DNA of 64,000 nucleotides from an uncultured Flavobacteriales bacterium (GTDB lineage: Bacteria > Bacteroidota > Bacteroidia > Palsa-965): contig CALJIF010000145.1 in NCBI GenBank assembly GCA_937974275.1, forward strand, positions 7,844 to 71,843. The letters run 5' to 3'. Below the pieces are notes generated by a model. It saw only the letters and a program-made list of their open reading frames with translations, made no database searches and was not told the origin of the DNA. The first letter of the stretch is position 1; the number at the start of each line of letters is the position of its first letter. Positions 52,481 through 61,910 of the stretch are shown here, in pieces. The position numbers and the translations under genes are program-made.

Positions 52481-53140
52481 TTATGCCAATGTAGCCAGAA
52501 CCGACTCGCCACCGCGCACCACCTGATTCAGTTGTACGTCAATTTTTGTTCCCAGCGGCACATAAATATCCACGCGTGAACCAAATTTAATAAAGCCCAT
52601 TTCTCCTCCTTGCTGCGCCTGATCGCCAACAGCAGAATAATACACAATTCGTTTTGCCAAGGCACCGGCAATTTGACGAAACAGGACTTCGACACCTGAA
52701 GGATGCTTCACCACAACCGTGCTGCGTTCGTTTTCTGTGGAGGATTTCGGATGCCATGCTACCAAGTACAAACCCGGATGGTATTTTACATACGAAACTG
52801 TTCCTCCGATAGGATAACGATTCACGTGCACGTTAAACGGCGACATGAAAACAGAAATCTGAATGCGCTTGTCTTTAAAATATTCCGGTTCTTCCACTTC
52901 TTCAATTACCACCACTTTCCCATCGGCCGGTGAAATAATGTGTTGCACGTTAGGAACAGTGTTGCGCGGTGGATTACGGAAAAACTGAAGAATAATGTAC
53001 AGCAATGCCAGTGTCAGAATCAAAGCGATAATGTTGGCAATTCCAAATCCCGGATCGATCAGATACATTCCAATATTCACAACAAAAAACAATAGCAGCG
53101 TCATGAAAATGGTCAGTCGGCCTTCACGGTGAAATTTCAT
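52481..53140 (-). CDS. psd: Phosphatidylserine decarboxylase proenzyme
   Basis: A 219-residue short-form PSD. Two membrane segments near 8-28 and 33-52 are followed by ISPADGKVVVI, FMSPFNVHVNRYP and the self-cleavage site FIKFGSRVD, where Gly187-Ser188 is cut and Ser becomes the pyruvoyl group. It makes phosphatidylethanolamine. It shares the membrane-lipid neighbourhood with cdsA upstream, but the glutamate dehydrogenase gene and a terminator lie between. Confidence 0.93.
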   Translation of the reverse strand: MKFHREGRLTIFMTLLLFFVVNIGMYLIDPGFGIANIIALILTLALLYIILQFFRNPPRNTVPNVQHIISPADGKVVVIEEVEEPEYFKDKRIQISVFMSPFNVHVNRYPIGGTVSYVKYHPGLYLVAWHPKSSTENERSTVVVKHPSGVEVLFRQIAGALAKRIVYYSAVGDQAQQGGEMGFIKFGSRVDIYVPLGTKIDVQLNQVVRGGESVLATLA

Positions 53141-53187
53141 AGTTATAATGTTTAAGGTGCAAAGATAACCTTTCGTACAGGTAATAA

Positions 53188-53212
53188 AAAAAGCAGCCTT
53201 TTGAGCTGCTTT
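53188..53212. terminator. Terminator downstream of glutamate dehydrogenase
   Basis: AAAAGCAGC pairs with GCTGCTTTT around a 7-base loop, with a longer A-run on the left, which is a T-run on the minus strand. Confidence 0.82.
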
Positions 53213-53230
53213 TCGTTTCGTTTGTAACGA

Positions 53231-54505
53231 TTAATAGTTGCCTTTGTAACGAATCGCTTTATCCAGCTTTTTCAATGCTGTAATATAGGCACCGATACGC
53301 ATGCTTGTTTTGAATTGTTGTGAGTTGAACCACACGTTTTCAAATGCCTGATTCATGGAAATATCATGTTTAGCGTTCACTTCATCTTCTGTCCAATAGT
53401 GTCCGTATTTGTTTTGTACCCACTCGAAGTACGATACCGTAACACCACCTCCGTTTGCTAAAACGTCCGGTACAACAACGATTCCTTTGTCGTTCAAAAT
53501 TGCATCAGCTTCAGCTTCTGTAGGACCGTTCGCTCCTTCAACAATTAATTTTGCTTTAATGTCTTTAGCATTGGCTGCAGTAATTACACCTTGGATTGCC
53601 GCAGGAACTAAGAGATCCACGTTGCAAGTAATCAAATCATTGTTGCTGATTTCATCACCGCCTGTAAATCCTTTCAACATGTTGCCGTTTTGCGCAACGT
53701 AACGCAGTGCAGCGTCAATGTCAATTCCTTTTTCATTGTGGAATGCCGCAGTATGATCGGAAATCGCAACAATTTTAATGTTTTTAGAAGCGAGCAAACG
53801 TGAAGCATGTGAACCTACGTTACCAAAACCTTGAACAGCAGCAGTTGCAGTTTTGTGGTTGATACCGATTTTCTTCATAGCAGCCAAAGAAGCTACCATT
53901 ACACCGCGACCTGTTGCAGCTTCACGACCGCGAGATCCACCTAATGTGATTGGTTTTCCTGTTGTTACGCCCGGTTGATCTTCTCCGGTTACTTTATTGA
54001 ATTCATCTACTAACCAAGCCATCTCGCGCTTGCCTGTGCCCATATCCGGAGCAGGAATGTCTTTGTTTACTCCAAAAATATCCGCCATCGCACGAGTGTA
54101 GGCACGTGTTAAACGCTCCAATTCACCGGCTGACATTTTACGCGGATCACATTTGATACCACCTTTACCACCACCATAAGGTAAGTTGGCAATAGCACAT
54201 TTAACGGTCATCCATGCAGCAAGTGCACGAACCTCATCATCGTTTACATCCATCGCATAACGAATACCACCTTTTGATGGTCCAAGATGGGTAGAGTGAA
54301 CAGTGCGATAACCTTCAAATACCTGAATGCTGCCATTATCCATAACGATAGGCAAGCTCACTTTAACTTCTTTCTTGGGGTGACGAAGAATTTCAGCAAC
54401 AGACGGGTCTAATCCAAATAACTCTGCAGCCTTGTCCAGACGAGCAAGTACTGCATCAAACATACTATGATGTGTTGCTTCTGTCTTCTTTGTTGTAGTA
54501 GCCAT
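53231..54505 (-). CDS. Glu/Leu/Phe/Val-type glutamate dehydrogenase
   Basis: A 424-residue catabolic-type dehydrogenase (hexameric small form). PYGGGKGGIKCDP holds the catalytic Lys, GPSKGGIRYAMDV and AAVQGFGNVGSHASRLL the substrate and dinucleotide sites, and GANGPTEAEAD the closing loop. It interconverts glutamate and 2-oxoglutarate with ammonia; coenzyme choice is not readable. It has its own upstream gap of 96 bases and its own terminator, so it is probably a single-gene unit inside the lipid cluster. Confidence 0.93.
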   Translation of the reverse strand: MATTTKKTEATHHSMFDAVLARLDKAAELFGLDPSVAEILRHPKKEVKVSLPIVMDNGSIQVFEGYRTVHSTHLGPSKGGIRYAMDVNDDEVRALAAWMTVKCAIANLPYGGGKGGIKCDPRKMSAGELERLTRAYTRAMADIFGVNKDIPAPDMGTGKREMAWLVDEFNKVTGEDQPGVTTGKPITLGGSRGREAATGRGVMVASLAAMKKIGINHKTATAAVQGFGNVGSHASRLLASKNIKIVAISDHTAAFHNEKGIDIDAALRYVAQNGNMLKGFTGGDEISNNDLITCNVDLLVPAAIQGVITAANAKDIKAKLIVEGANGPTEAEADAILNDKGIVVVPDVLANGGGVTVSYFEWVQNKYGHYWTEDEVNAKHDISMNQAFENVWFNSQQFKTSMRIGAYITALKKLDKAIRYKGNY

Positions 54506-54601
54506 AACTGGTTTTTTATACGTTGGTTCTCTTGTTTAATTGAGCAGGGACGAAATTAGGTAATTTATATCGAATCGTTAAGCGGTTGTTAGTGAAGAAA
54601 A

Positions 54602-55450
54602 TTATCGTTGAACGGCCAAAATGTACATCACCACAAATGGGGAGGAAATCAGCACGGCGTCAAATCTGTCAAGGATTCCGCCGTGACCCGGAAGCAATGT
54701 TCCCGAGTCCTTTACACCGATACTTCGCTTGAACATCGATTCGACCAAATCGCCTAAAGTGCCCGTTATTGCCACAATTCCTCCGATGACCATCCAATGC
54801 ACATGTTTTAACCCACCAATGTATTCGCCGACCAGCCAAGAGGCTGCAATAGTAAAGAGGACACCACCAATAAAACCTTCCCATGTTTTCTTGGGTGAAA
54901 TGCGCTCATATAACTTGTGTTTACCGAATAGGCGTCCGCAAACGTATGCTAATGAATCGCTGGTCCAGAGAATAATAAAGAACCCCAGCATGTAGCGGTA
55001 ATTATAATACGTTTCCAATTTGCCGGTGTTGATATTATCGAGCATATCGAAAGCGGCGGTATGCCAAAACGCGAAAGGAAGCGCAACATAGATTACACCA
55101 AGAATTGTTGTGCCAATATTCTGAAACGGCGTAGCAGATCCGCGAAATAACTCAACAATAAAAATGACGAACATTAAGAGTAACGCGAGAGGCAATGCCA
55201 GTTGCAGTTCGTAAGTGAACTCATACAAACCGTAAACACCGGCGTACAATGCGACTGCTGCCGCAACTCCCGTAAACACTTGCGGAGAAGCCCCCGTTAA
55301 ACGAATCAGTCGGTAGAATTCCAATAATCCCAAAACGGTTATTATCAGGAAAAGTGCTGCGTAGGACCACGCGTGCCACCATATTGCAAACACCAGAACG
55401 CCGACAAACAAAGTGCCGGTTATCAGACGTTGAATGAGATTACGATCCAT
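54602..55450 (-). CDS. cdsA: Phosphatidate cytidylyltransferase
   Basis: A 282-residue polytopic membrane enzyme making CDP-diacylglycerol. Many hydrophobic segments precede SDSLAYVCGRLFGKHKLYERISPKKTWEG and the signature KRSIGVKDSGTLLPGHGGILDRFD, which carries the metal-binding residues. It follows the LUD gene by six bases, so it is part of the rsfS-ftsH-LUD-cdsA run. Confidence 0.94.
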   Translation of the reverse strand: MDRNLIQRLITGTLFVGVLVFAIWWHAWSYAALFLIITVLGLLEFYRLIRLTGASPQVFTGVAAAVALYAGVYGLYEFTYELQLALPLALLLMFVIFIVELFRGSATPFQNIGTTILGVIYVALPFAFWHTAAFDMLDNINTGKLETYYNYRYMLGFFIILWTSDSLAYVCGRLFGKHKLYERISPKKTWEGFIGGVLFTIAASWLVGEYIGGLKHVHWMVIGGIVAITGTLGDLVESMFKRSIGVKDSGTLLPGHGGILDRFDAVLISSPFVVMYILAVQR

Positions 55451-55456
55451 GATACA

Positions 55457-56113
55457 TTAATCTTCCGGATTCCACTCCAAATCGTCAATCAAAAAGAGAT
55501 AGAGTTCTTTTGCGCCATGCGCACCGGTGGTCAGAATTTTTTCAATGTCTGCAGATCTGCTCGGGCCTGTAATGATGGAAGTCATCGATGGTGGCTGATC
55601 GTTGTATTTATTTTTTAATTCCCGCAGCGCATCTTTTAAGTGCATCACCAATTGCGAAGTACGCGCCACCACAATATGATTCGCAGGAACGTAAGCAGCT
55701 CGTCTTCCGGATGCTTGTTTTGATGACACCATAATACTGCCGGTACGTGCAATTAAAAATTCGCAACCGGTTATCGTTGTGTCGGCTTCATTTACCGGAA
55801 TTTGACGGTCAAATTTAAGCTGTGCCGTTTCCAATAATGGAATTAATTCCGCATCTCCACACCACACTTTCCCAAATGAGTTGTCTTGCAATAACGCAGC
55901 AATATTATCGGTAAAGTCCTGATCGTTTTCACAAAAGATAAATTGTCCTCCAACGTCTGAAAACTGTTGAGCAAAAACAAGCTCCAGCGGTTCTTCGAAT
56001 GATTGAAAAACATTGCTTTCGAAATCTATTGCTCCGGGTTCCAAACGCGACTTTGTCATCAGCGCAGCCCGTAACTTTTTTAATACTTTTTCTCGCGATG
56101 TAGATTCTTCCAT
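55457..56113 (-). CDS. LUD-domain (LutC/YkgG-like) protein
   Basis: A 218-residue LUD-domain protein. The helical start is followed by FLIARTGSIMVSS and the C-terminal family signature ITGPSRSADIEKILTTGAHGAKELYLFLID. LutC-type proteins act with iron-sulfur partners in lactate use, but stand-alone copies in the Bacteroidota ftsH-cdsA neighbourhood have no settled role. It is six bases before cdsA. Confidence 0.88.
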   Translation of the reverse strand: MEESTSREKVLKKLRAALMTKSRLEPGAIDFESNVFQSFEEPLELVFAQQFSDVGGQFIFCENDQDFTDNIAALLQDNSFGKVWCGDAELIPLLETAQLKFDRQIPVNEADTTITGCEFLIARTGSIMVSSKQASGRRAAYVPANHIVVARTSQLVMHLKDALRELKNKYNDQPPSMTSIITGPSRSADIEKILTTGAHGAKELYLFLIDDLEWNPED

Positions 56114-56141
56114 GATAGCTCTAACGGCATAAAGTTATACA

Positions 56142-56172
56142 GAAAGGTCAACCTTTTTGGGGTTGACCTTTC
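56142..56172. terminator. Hairpin after ftsH
   Basis: GAAAGGTCAACC (56142-56153) pairs perfectly with GGTTGACCTTTC (56161-56172), between ftsH and LUD. There is no strong T-run on the minus strand, so it may attenuate or process rather than end the transcript. Confidence 0.6.
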
Positions 56173-56190
56173 AATAATTATGCATAGTTT

Positions 56191-58266
56191 TTACACGACC
56201 GGATTGTCATTATTTTCTTCTTTCTTGGTTTCTTCTCCGGACAACGGGTATCCGACAACTGTAGGTGTAGGTGTTGATGTGTTCTGAGGTGTTTCCTCTT
56301 TAACTTCCACGTCCCAAGGTCGTTTACCAAAAATCTGTTCCAAATCTTCTTTAAAAATGACTTCACGCTCCAACAATACTTTCGCTAATTGCTCCAGTTT
56401 AGAGCGATTGTCGCGCAGGATTTGCTTTGCTTTCTCGTAAGCAGCATCCACCATTTTCTTTACTTCCTCATCAATAACTTCTGCAGTCTTATTGCTATAC
56501 GGTTTCTGGAATGAATATTCCTGACCTGTTGAATCGTAGAAACTGATGTTGCCTACTTTATCATTCAGTCCGTAATACATAACCATGGCATAAGCCTGCT
56601 TGGTTACACGTTCCAGATCACTCAATGCGCCTGTAGATACTTTATCAAAAATCACATCTTCTGCAGCACGACCTCCTAATGTTGCGCACATTTCATCAAT
56701 AAACTGTTCTGTAGTCGTTAATTGACGCTCCTCCGGTAAATACCATGCTGCTCCTAAAGAACGGCCACGAGGTACGATAGTTACTTTTACTAATGGTGCC
56801 GCGTGTTTCAACATCCAGCTTACTGTGGCATGTCCTGCTTCGTGGAATGCGATGATGCGCTTTTCTTCGAGTGAAATAATTTTATTTTTCTTCTCCAATC
56901 CACCTATTACTCGATCCACCGCATCCAGGAAATCTTGTTTGTCTACGGTTTTCTTATTGTGACGTGCCGCAATCAGAGCCGCTTCGTTACAAATGTTAGC
57001 AATATCAGCACCTGAAAAGCCGGGTGTTTGTTTTGCCAAAAAGTCGAGATCTAAGGCTTTGTCCAACTTTAATGGTTTCAAATGCACCTGGAAAATGGCC
57101 TTACGCTCGTTCAAATCAGGAAGATCTACGTAAATCTGACGATCGAATCGTCCTGCACGTAATAATGCACGATCCAGAATATCCGCACGGTTGGTTGCCG
57201 CAAGGATAATTACCCCGCTATTCGTACCAAAACCATCCATTTCTGTCAATAACTGATTGAGTGTATTCTCACGCTCATCGTTGGCACCTTGAGAAACGCT
57301 TCTTCCGCGAGCACGACCAATCGCATCAATTTCATCAATAAAGATGATACAAGGCGATTTTTCTTTTGCTTGCTTGAACAAGTCGCGTACGCGGGATGCC
57401 CCAACTCCGACAAACATTTCAACGAAATCAGATCCTGATAACGAGAAGAAAGGAACTTTTGCTTCGCCGGCAACTGCTTTCGCTAATAATGTTTTACCGG
57501 TACCCGGAGGGCCAACTAACAAAGCGCCTTTCGGAATTTTTGCTCCTAAGTCAGTATACTTTTTCGGATGCTTTAAAAAGTCAACGATCTCTTTGATTTC
57601 TACTTTGGCTTCTTCCAAACCTGCAACGTCGTTAAACGTTACGTTCACCATGGTGTCTTTATCGTACAATTGCGCACGACTTTTTCCGATATTGAAAATC
57701 TGACTACCACCGCCGCCGCCCATGCGACGCATCAGGAATACCCACAACACTACCATCAACAAAATTGGCAATAACCAACCCAGATGATCGGAGAATGAAG
57801 TGCGTTTAATTTCCTGAATATCGATCAGTTCCTGCGCCGTGTAATTATTATTCAACTGTGTTTCGGTAATGCGTTTACCCAAATCTTCCGTCCACGTTGA
57901 ACTGAGTCGTAAATGCGGTTGATGTGCAGGAACAGGTCCGCGCCAGTTTTTCTGTTTCGCTTTGATAGCAACAACAGCGGGTGCATCTTTCTTATCTGCA
58001 CGCACTACAATTTCTAATCGGTTGTTCTCGTTACTTACGCGATAGATTTTCTCCACCGCACGATCACGCACTAAATCATTAAACTCGGTGTATGAAATCT
58101 CGGGAACATCCGACATCATATTCGGAATGAAAAATCCGATCAATCCTACAACCAGAATGATGTATATCCAGAAAAATCCTGACGGAGATCGCGGTAATTG
58201 CGGTTTCTTCGGAATTCGGTCCTTAAATTTCTTTTCTTGCTCTTGCTCGTTATTCATGTTACTCAT
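56191..58266 (-). CDS. ftsH: ATP-dependent zinc metalloprotease FtsH
   Basis: A 691-residue membrane AAA+ protease. Transmembrane helices at about 31-49 and 162-180 flank a periplasmic domain. Walker A GPPGTGKT at 252-259, IIFIDEIDAIG for Walker B, the second region of homology RADILDRALLRAGRFDR, and the zinc site HEAGH at 475-479. It degrades misfolded and regulatory membrane proteins. The C-terminal tail is Thr/Pro/Glu-rich. It lies 67 bases after rsfS. Confidence 0.97.
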   Translation of the reverse strand: MSNMNNEQEQEKKFKDRIPKKPQLPRSPSGFFWIYIILVVGLIGFFIPNMMSDVPEISYTEFNDLVRDRAVEKIYRVSNENNRLEIVVRADKKDAPAVVAIKAKQKNWRGPVPAHQPHLRLSSTWTEDLGKRITETQLNNNYTAQELIDIQEIKRTSFSDHLGWLLPILLMVVLWVFLMRRMGGGGGSQIFNIGKSRAQLYDKDTMVNVTFNDVAGLEEAKVEIKEIVDFLKHPKKYTDLGAKIPKGALLVGPPGTGKTLLAKAVAGEAKVPFFSLSGSDFVEMFVGVGASRVRDLFKQAKEKSPCIIFIDEIDAIGRARGRSVSQGANDERENTLNQLLTEMDGFGTNSGVIILAATNRADILDRALLRAGRFDRQIYVDLPDLNERKAIFQVHLKPLKLDKALDLDFLAKQTPGFSGADIANICNEAALIAARHNKKTVDKQDFLDAVDRVIGGLEKKNKIISLEEKRIIAFHEAGHATVSWMLKHAAPLVKVTIVPRGRSLGAAWYLPEERQLTTTEQFIDEMCATLGGRAAEDVIFDKVSTGALSDLERVTKQAYAMVMYYGLNDKVGNISFYDSTGQEYSFQKPYSNKTAEVIDEEVKKMVDAAYEKAKQILRDNRSKLEQLAKVLLEREVIFKEDLEQIFGKRPWDVEVKEETPQNTSTPTPTVVGYPLSGEETKKEENNDNPVV

Positions 58267-58333
58267 AAAGTCCTGATTTCTCCTAAGGTCGGTTATGCCG
58301 ACTCAACTATTGTAATGCTTTAACAATTCTTGA

Positions 58334-58909
58334 CTAAAACTTCACTTCTTCAGCATCTGCCCACAAACTTTCAAGATTGTAGAAATGACGGGTTTCCTGT
58401 TCGAAAACGTGTACAACGACATCAATGTAATCAATCAAAATCCACAGCGCATTTTCCCAGCCTTCCGATTTATACGCACGTTGTCCACGATCTTTCTTCA
58501 CGTATTGCTCAACTGAATCAGCAATCGCTTCAACTTGCGTATTGGATTGTGCATCACAAATAATGAAGTATTTCGTTACTGCATTTTCAATTTTGCTAAG
58601 GTCGAGGCAAAGGATATTTTGTCCCTTTTTCTCCTGAATTCCTTTGATAGCAGATAATGCCAATTCCAAAGATTCATCGCGGAGTTTTGATTTGCCGCCG
58701 ATCTTTTTTGTGGAAGCAGCAGCACTAACCGCTTTAACCGCCTTTTTAGCCGGAGCAGCCGTTTTGGTTGTCTTCTTCGCAGCAGTTTTTTTAGGAGCAG
58801 CCGTGGTGCGAACAGCCTTCTTGGGCGCGGATGATTTTGCAGTTTTAGTTGCAGGTTTCTTCTTAGCCGGAGCAGCTTTTTTGGCTGTAGTAGTTTTCTT
58901 AGTTGCCAT
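58334..58909 (-). CDS. rsfS: Ribosome silencing factor with Lys/Ala-rich N-terminal tail
   Basis: A 191-residue protein whose last ~115 residues are RsfS: LALSAIKGIQEKKGQNILCLDLSKIENAVTKYFIICDAQSNTQVEAIA and HVFEQETRHFYNLESLWADAE. RsfS binds ribosomal protein uL14 and blocks subunit joining. The first ~70 residues, MATKKTTTAKKAAPAKKKPA onward, are Lys/Ala/Thr repeats like a histone H1 tail, absent from typical RsfS. I start it at this ATG; the longer frame runs through the birA promoter. Divergent from birA. Confidence 0.92.
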   Translation of the reverse strand: MATKKTTTAKKAAPAKKKPATKTAKSSAPKKAVRTTAAPKKTAAKKTTKTAAPAKKAVKAVSAAASTKKIGGKSKLRDESLELALSAIKGIQEKKGQNILCLDLSKIENAVTKYFIICDAQSNTQVEAIADSVEQYVKKDRGQRAYKSEGWENALWILIDYIDVVVHVFEQETRHFYNLESLWADAEEVKF

Positions 58910-58922
58910 TCGGGAATATAAA

Positions 58923-58939
58923 CCGCATTCCTCATGCGG
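58923..58939. promoter_or_regulatory. Small hairpin in the rsfS/birA divergent region
   Basis: CCGCAT pairs with ATGCGG around TCCTC, 14 bases upstream of the rsfS ATG. A TAAATTTG at 58955-58962 fits a -7 element for birA, but no matching -33 box lies at the usual distance. Confidence 0.35.
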
Positions 58940-58988
58940 CATTGGTTCAAATTGTAAATTTGCTTTAAAGCGTACAAAATTAACAAAA

Positions 58989-59756
58989 ATGGGCACGAAG
59001 GGTTCACAAACTTTGTTTATTGGTCGACGGATTGTTCGTCTCGATCGTGTGGACTCCACCAATTCGTTCCTAAATGGTATGGCTGCTACGGGCGCTTTAT
59101 CGGAAGGTGCGGTAGTTGTTGCAGCAGAACAATATGCAGGGAAAGGCCAGCGTGGTGCTTCCTGGTATGCGGAACCCGGCGCTAATATTACCCTAAGTGT
59201 TTTACTTACGCCGACATTTTTAAGCGTAAAGGAGCAATTCAGGATATCTGAAGCCGTGGCGGTGGCAACGGCGGAAACACTGGCTGAATTCTTACCCGAT
59301 TCCGATATTCAAATCAAATGGCCTAACGATATTTTAATCAATGGGAAAAAGTCAGGGGGAATTTTGATTGAAAACTCGTTCAAAGGTGCGGTTTGGATGC
59401 AATCTATTGCAGGAATTGGAATTAATGTGAACCAACTGGAATTTCCCGGCGACTTAAATACCGCCACATCTATGGCTAAAGTAAGCGGGGAAAAGTTTGT
59501 TTTGGATGATGTGATGGAAGTGCTTTTCGGAAAATTGGAAGCGGCTTATTTAACGCTGCGTGCCGGAAAGGGTGATGAAATTCGTAGTCGCTATTTTCAA
59601 CGTCTGTACCGCTACAATAAGTCTGCCGTGTACACAGATTTCAAATCCGTTTTTACGGCCACACTGCACGATGTTTCTTCTGAAGGGCGATTGGTGCTGA
59701 TGCTTGAAACCGGAGAAGAGCGCCAATTTGATGTGAAGGAAGTTGGCTTCATTTAA
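58989..59756 (+). CDS. birA: Biotin-[acetyl-CoA carboxylase] ligase
   Basis: A 255-residue biotin protein ligase without the N-terminal DNA-binding domain of E. coli BirA. DSTNSFL near 22-28, GKGQRGASWYAEPGANITLS for the biotinyl-AMP loop, and KWPNDILINGKKSGGILIE are all present. It biotinylates carboxylase carrier proteins. The start MGTKGSQTLF is chosen by family; the longer frame is the rsfS antisense. It overlaps the convergent ABM gene by eight bases. Confidence 0.93.
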   Translation: MGTKGSQTLFIGRRIVRLDRVDSTNSFLNGMAATGALSEGAVVVAAEQYAGKGQRGASWYAEPGANITLSVLLTPTFLSVKEQFRISEAVAVATAETLAEFLPDSDIQIKWPNDILINGKKSGGILIENSFKGAVWMQSIAGIGINVNQLEFPGDLNTATSMAKVSGEKFVLDDVMEVLFGKLEAAYLTLRAGKGDEIRSRYFQRLYRYNKSAVYTDFKSVFTATLHDVSSEGRLVLMLETGEERQFDVKEVGFI

Positions 59757-60054
59757 TTTCCGCGGAATCGAACAACGCTGTGGTGCTCCAGGCCTGAGCC
59801 GGCGCTGCAAAGTGAATTTTAGTTTGTTTCCACGTGCTCAGAAATAGTTCGCTGGCGCGATAATCGTTCAAAGCGTCCTCCGAAATCCAGCGACTAATAG
59901 TGTATAAAATCTGCGGCTCACTGATATTTCGATGTAATTCAAGTCGTAAACATCCGGGGTAGCCTGCAATTCGGTTTTTATTCGCTTCAAAAACTTTTAG
60001 GAAATCATCCACACGATCGGGATGAAATTCCATACGTACTATTCGAGTAATCAT
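59749..60054 (-). CDS. ABM-domain (antibiotic biosynthesis monooxygenase-like) protein
   Basis: A 101-residue ferredoxin-like-fold protein: IVRMEFHPDRVDDFLKVFEANKNRIAGYPGCLRLEL and ILYTISRWISEDALNDYRASELF are typical of quinol-monooxygenase/ABM proteins, which usually form dimers. The substrate is unknown. It starts in a four-base overlap with the SAM hydrolase-type gene. Confidence 0.85.
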   Translation of the reverse strand: MITRIVRMEFHPDRVDDFLKVFEANKNRIAGYPGCLRLELHRNISEPQILYTISRWISEDALNDYRASELFLSTWKQTKIHFAAPAQAWSTTALFDSAEIK

Positions 60055-60830
60055 AGTCCCTGAAATCGGATTCGTACGACAAATGAACTTTTAATATTCA
60101 ATAAAGCGCTTGCAGAGCCTTTGTTTATCGCAATTTCGAGATATCCTGCCGAATTGAAAAAGGCCAGCTTTTCACCCTCCGCAACATCGTAATAAATTTT
60201 ACTAATCGTGGTTATTTCATCTCCGAACAACTCAATGCTGAACGGTAAATTCTTCCCAAAGCGCTCAAATTGTTCTCGGGAAATATCGGTAATCACATTT
60301 CCGTAGCTGTCGATATAAGCCACAGAGCCTTTTAATGTATCCGATTCCGGAGGATGAATTGGTCGCAATAATTGCTGAATACGTTCAGCCTGCGGTCCAA
60401 GGTCGGTTGGAGCCGTCCCTGAGAGCAGCCGAACCGCCGCTGCAGCATAAACATCTTTCAACGTTAGCGGACCGGGTTCTTCGCCTCCTTTACACAATTC
60501 AATAATCAGTTCGGGCTCTTCTTCGGTGATCAAAGAAAAAATTCCGTTGTCACAACCGATCATCCATTGGTTATGGTAACGCACCAAAACATGGTTAAAC
60601 TTTTTTGAAATCGTACCACCAACCGTGATGAGATGTACGGTGTCATCGGGAAACTCGCGATGCGCATAACGCAGCATCCACGCAGCTTGCGCGATGTCAA
60701 ATGGTTTTACGGTGTGGGAAAGATCAATCATCTGAACATCGGGAAGATGGCGAAGAATAAAACCTTTGGTAGCGGGAACGTAAGGGTCACGAAGGCCGAG
60801 GTCGGTAGTTAGCGTGATGATTTTTCCCAT
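60051..60830 (-). CDS. SAM hydroxide adenosyltransferase family protein (DUF62)
   Basis: A 259-residue protein of the chlorinase/fluorinase-like family. TLTTDLGLRDPYVPATKGFI at the N terminus, IDLSHTVKPFDIAQAAWML and SYGNVITDI near the C-terminal domain fit. Most members hydrolyse S-adenosylmethionine to adenosine and methionine with an activated water; halide use is restricted to a few. It overlaps the ABM gene by four bases (ATGA) and is divergent from phoH. Confidence 0.9.
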   Translation of the reverse strand: MGKIITLTTDLGLRDPYVPATKGFILRHLPDVQMIDLSHTVKPFDIAQAAWMLRYAHREFPDDTVHLITVGGTISKKFNHVLVRYHNQWMIGCDNGIFSLITEEEPELIIELCKGGEEPGPLTLKDVYAAAAVRLLSGTAPTDLGPQAERIQQLLRPIHPPESDTLKGSVAYIDSYGNVITDISREQFERFGKNLPFSIELFGDEITTISKIYYDVAEGEKLAFFNSAGYLEIAINKGSASALLNIKSSFVVRIRFQGL

Positions 60831-60928
60831 GTTCCGAAAACTTACAGATTGCTAAAATCCGTTTATTTTGTGACAAAATTATCGGAATACACCATGTTCG
60901 CCGTTTCAGGACTCCTGATGTTTTGAAA

Positions 60929-61909
60929 ATGCGAATGTTTATAAGACACTTCAAACACACGTTTACATTGGCAGAAAAACAGGTAATAATTTCAGGAGTT
61001 GACCCGATTGTGATATACGGCGTTAATGATGTGAAGCTGCAAAAAATCAAATCGTATTTCGGAAAGTTGAAAATTATAGGTCGTGGCGATCAAATCAAAG
61101 TAGTAGGCGATGATGAAGAAATTAAACGATTTGAAACCGCGATTGCAGCTTTCATTGCGCATTTCGAAAAGTACGGAACACTCACCGAAGCCAATATTGA
61201 ACACGTGATGGGCGTTGGGGCGGGTGGTGATACTACTGCTGCAATGACGGATGCTTTGGTTTTCGGAAACAACGGCTTGATTGTAAAAGCCCGAACTCCC
61301 GGACAACATCGTTTGGTGGAAGCTTGCGAAAAGAACGATATGGTTTTTGCCATCGGACCGGCGGGAACAGGTAAAACATATACTGCTGTAGCATTAGCTG
61401 TGCGAGCATTGAGAAATCGTGAAGTACGAAAGATTATTTTAACGCGTCCTGCGGTAGAAGCCGGAGAAAATCTGGGTTTCTTACCGGGAGACTTAAAAGA
61501 GAAGTTGGATCCGTATTTACAACCATTGTATGACGCGTTGTACGAAATGATTCCCGGGGAAAAGTTGCGGAATTACATCGAGAACAATGTTATACAAATT
61601 GCACCTTTGGCGTTTATGCGCGGTCGCACGTTGGATAATGCATTCGTAATTCTGGACGAGGCACAGAATGCAACAGAGAGTCAACTAAAAATGTTTCTTA
61701 CCCGAATGGGGCCAACTGCCAAATTTGTCATCACGGGCGATGTAACGCAGGTCGATCTTCCGCGAAACCAACCCAGCGGATTGTTGCAGGCGATCAAAGT
61801 ATTGCCGGGAACAGAAGGAATTGAATTTGTGTATTTGGATAATCGCGATGTTATCCGTCACAGATTGGTAAAACGAATTATTGAAATTTACGATACTTTA
61901 AAAAAATAA
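60929..61909 (+). CDS. phoH: PhoH-family ATPase
   Basis: A 326-residue cytoplasmic ATPase. The N-terminal KH-like part is followed by Walker A GPAGTGKTYTA, ILTRPAVEAGENLGFLPGDLKEKLDPY, FMRGRTLDNAFVILDEAQN for Walker B, and ITGDVTQVDLPRNQPSGL. RNA-related functions are proposed for the family. The longest frame begins at TTG 60923; I choose the ATG at 60929, and 60935 is also possible. It is followed by purC after one base. Confidence 0.93.
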   Translation: MRMFIRHFKHTFTLAEKQVIISGVDPIVIYGVNDVKLQKIKSYFGKLKIIGRGDQIKVVGDDEEIKRFETAIAAFIAHFEKYGTLTEANIEHVMGVGAGGDTTAAMTDALVFGNNGLIVKARTPGQHRLVEACEKNDMVFAIGPAGTGKTYTAVALAVRALRNREVRKIILTRPAVEAGENLGFLPGDLKEKLDPYLQPLYDALYEMIPGEKLRNYIENNVIQIAPLAFMRGRTLDNAFVILDEAQNATESQLKMFLTRMGPTAKFVITGDVTQVDLPRNQPSGLLQAIKVLPGTEGIEFVYLDNRDVIRHRLVKRIIEIYDTLKK

Positions 61910-61910
61910 C

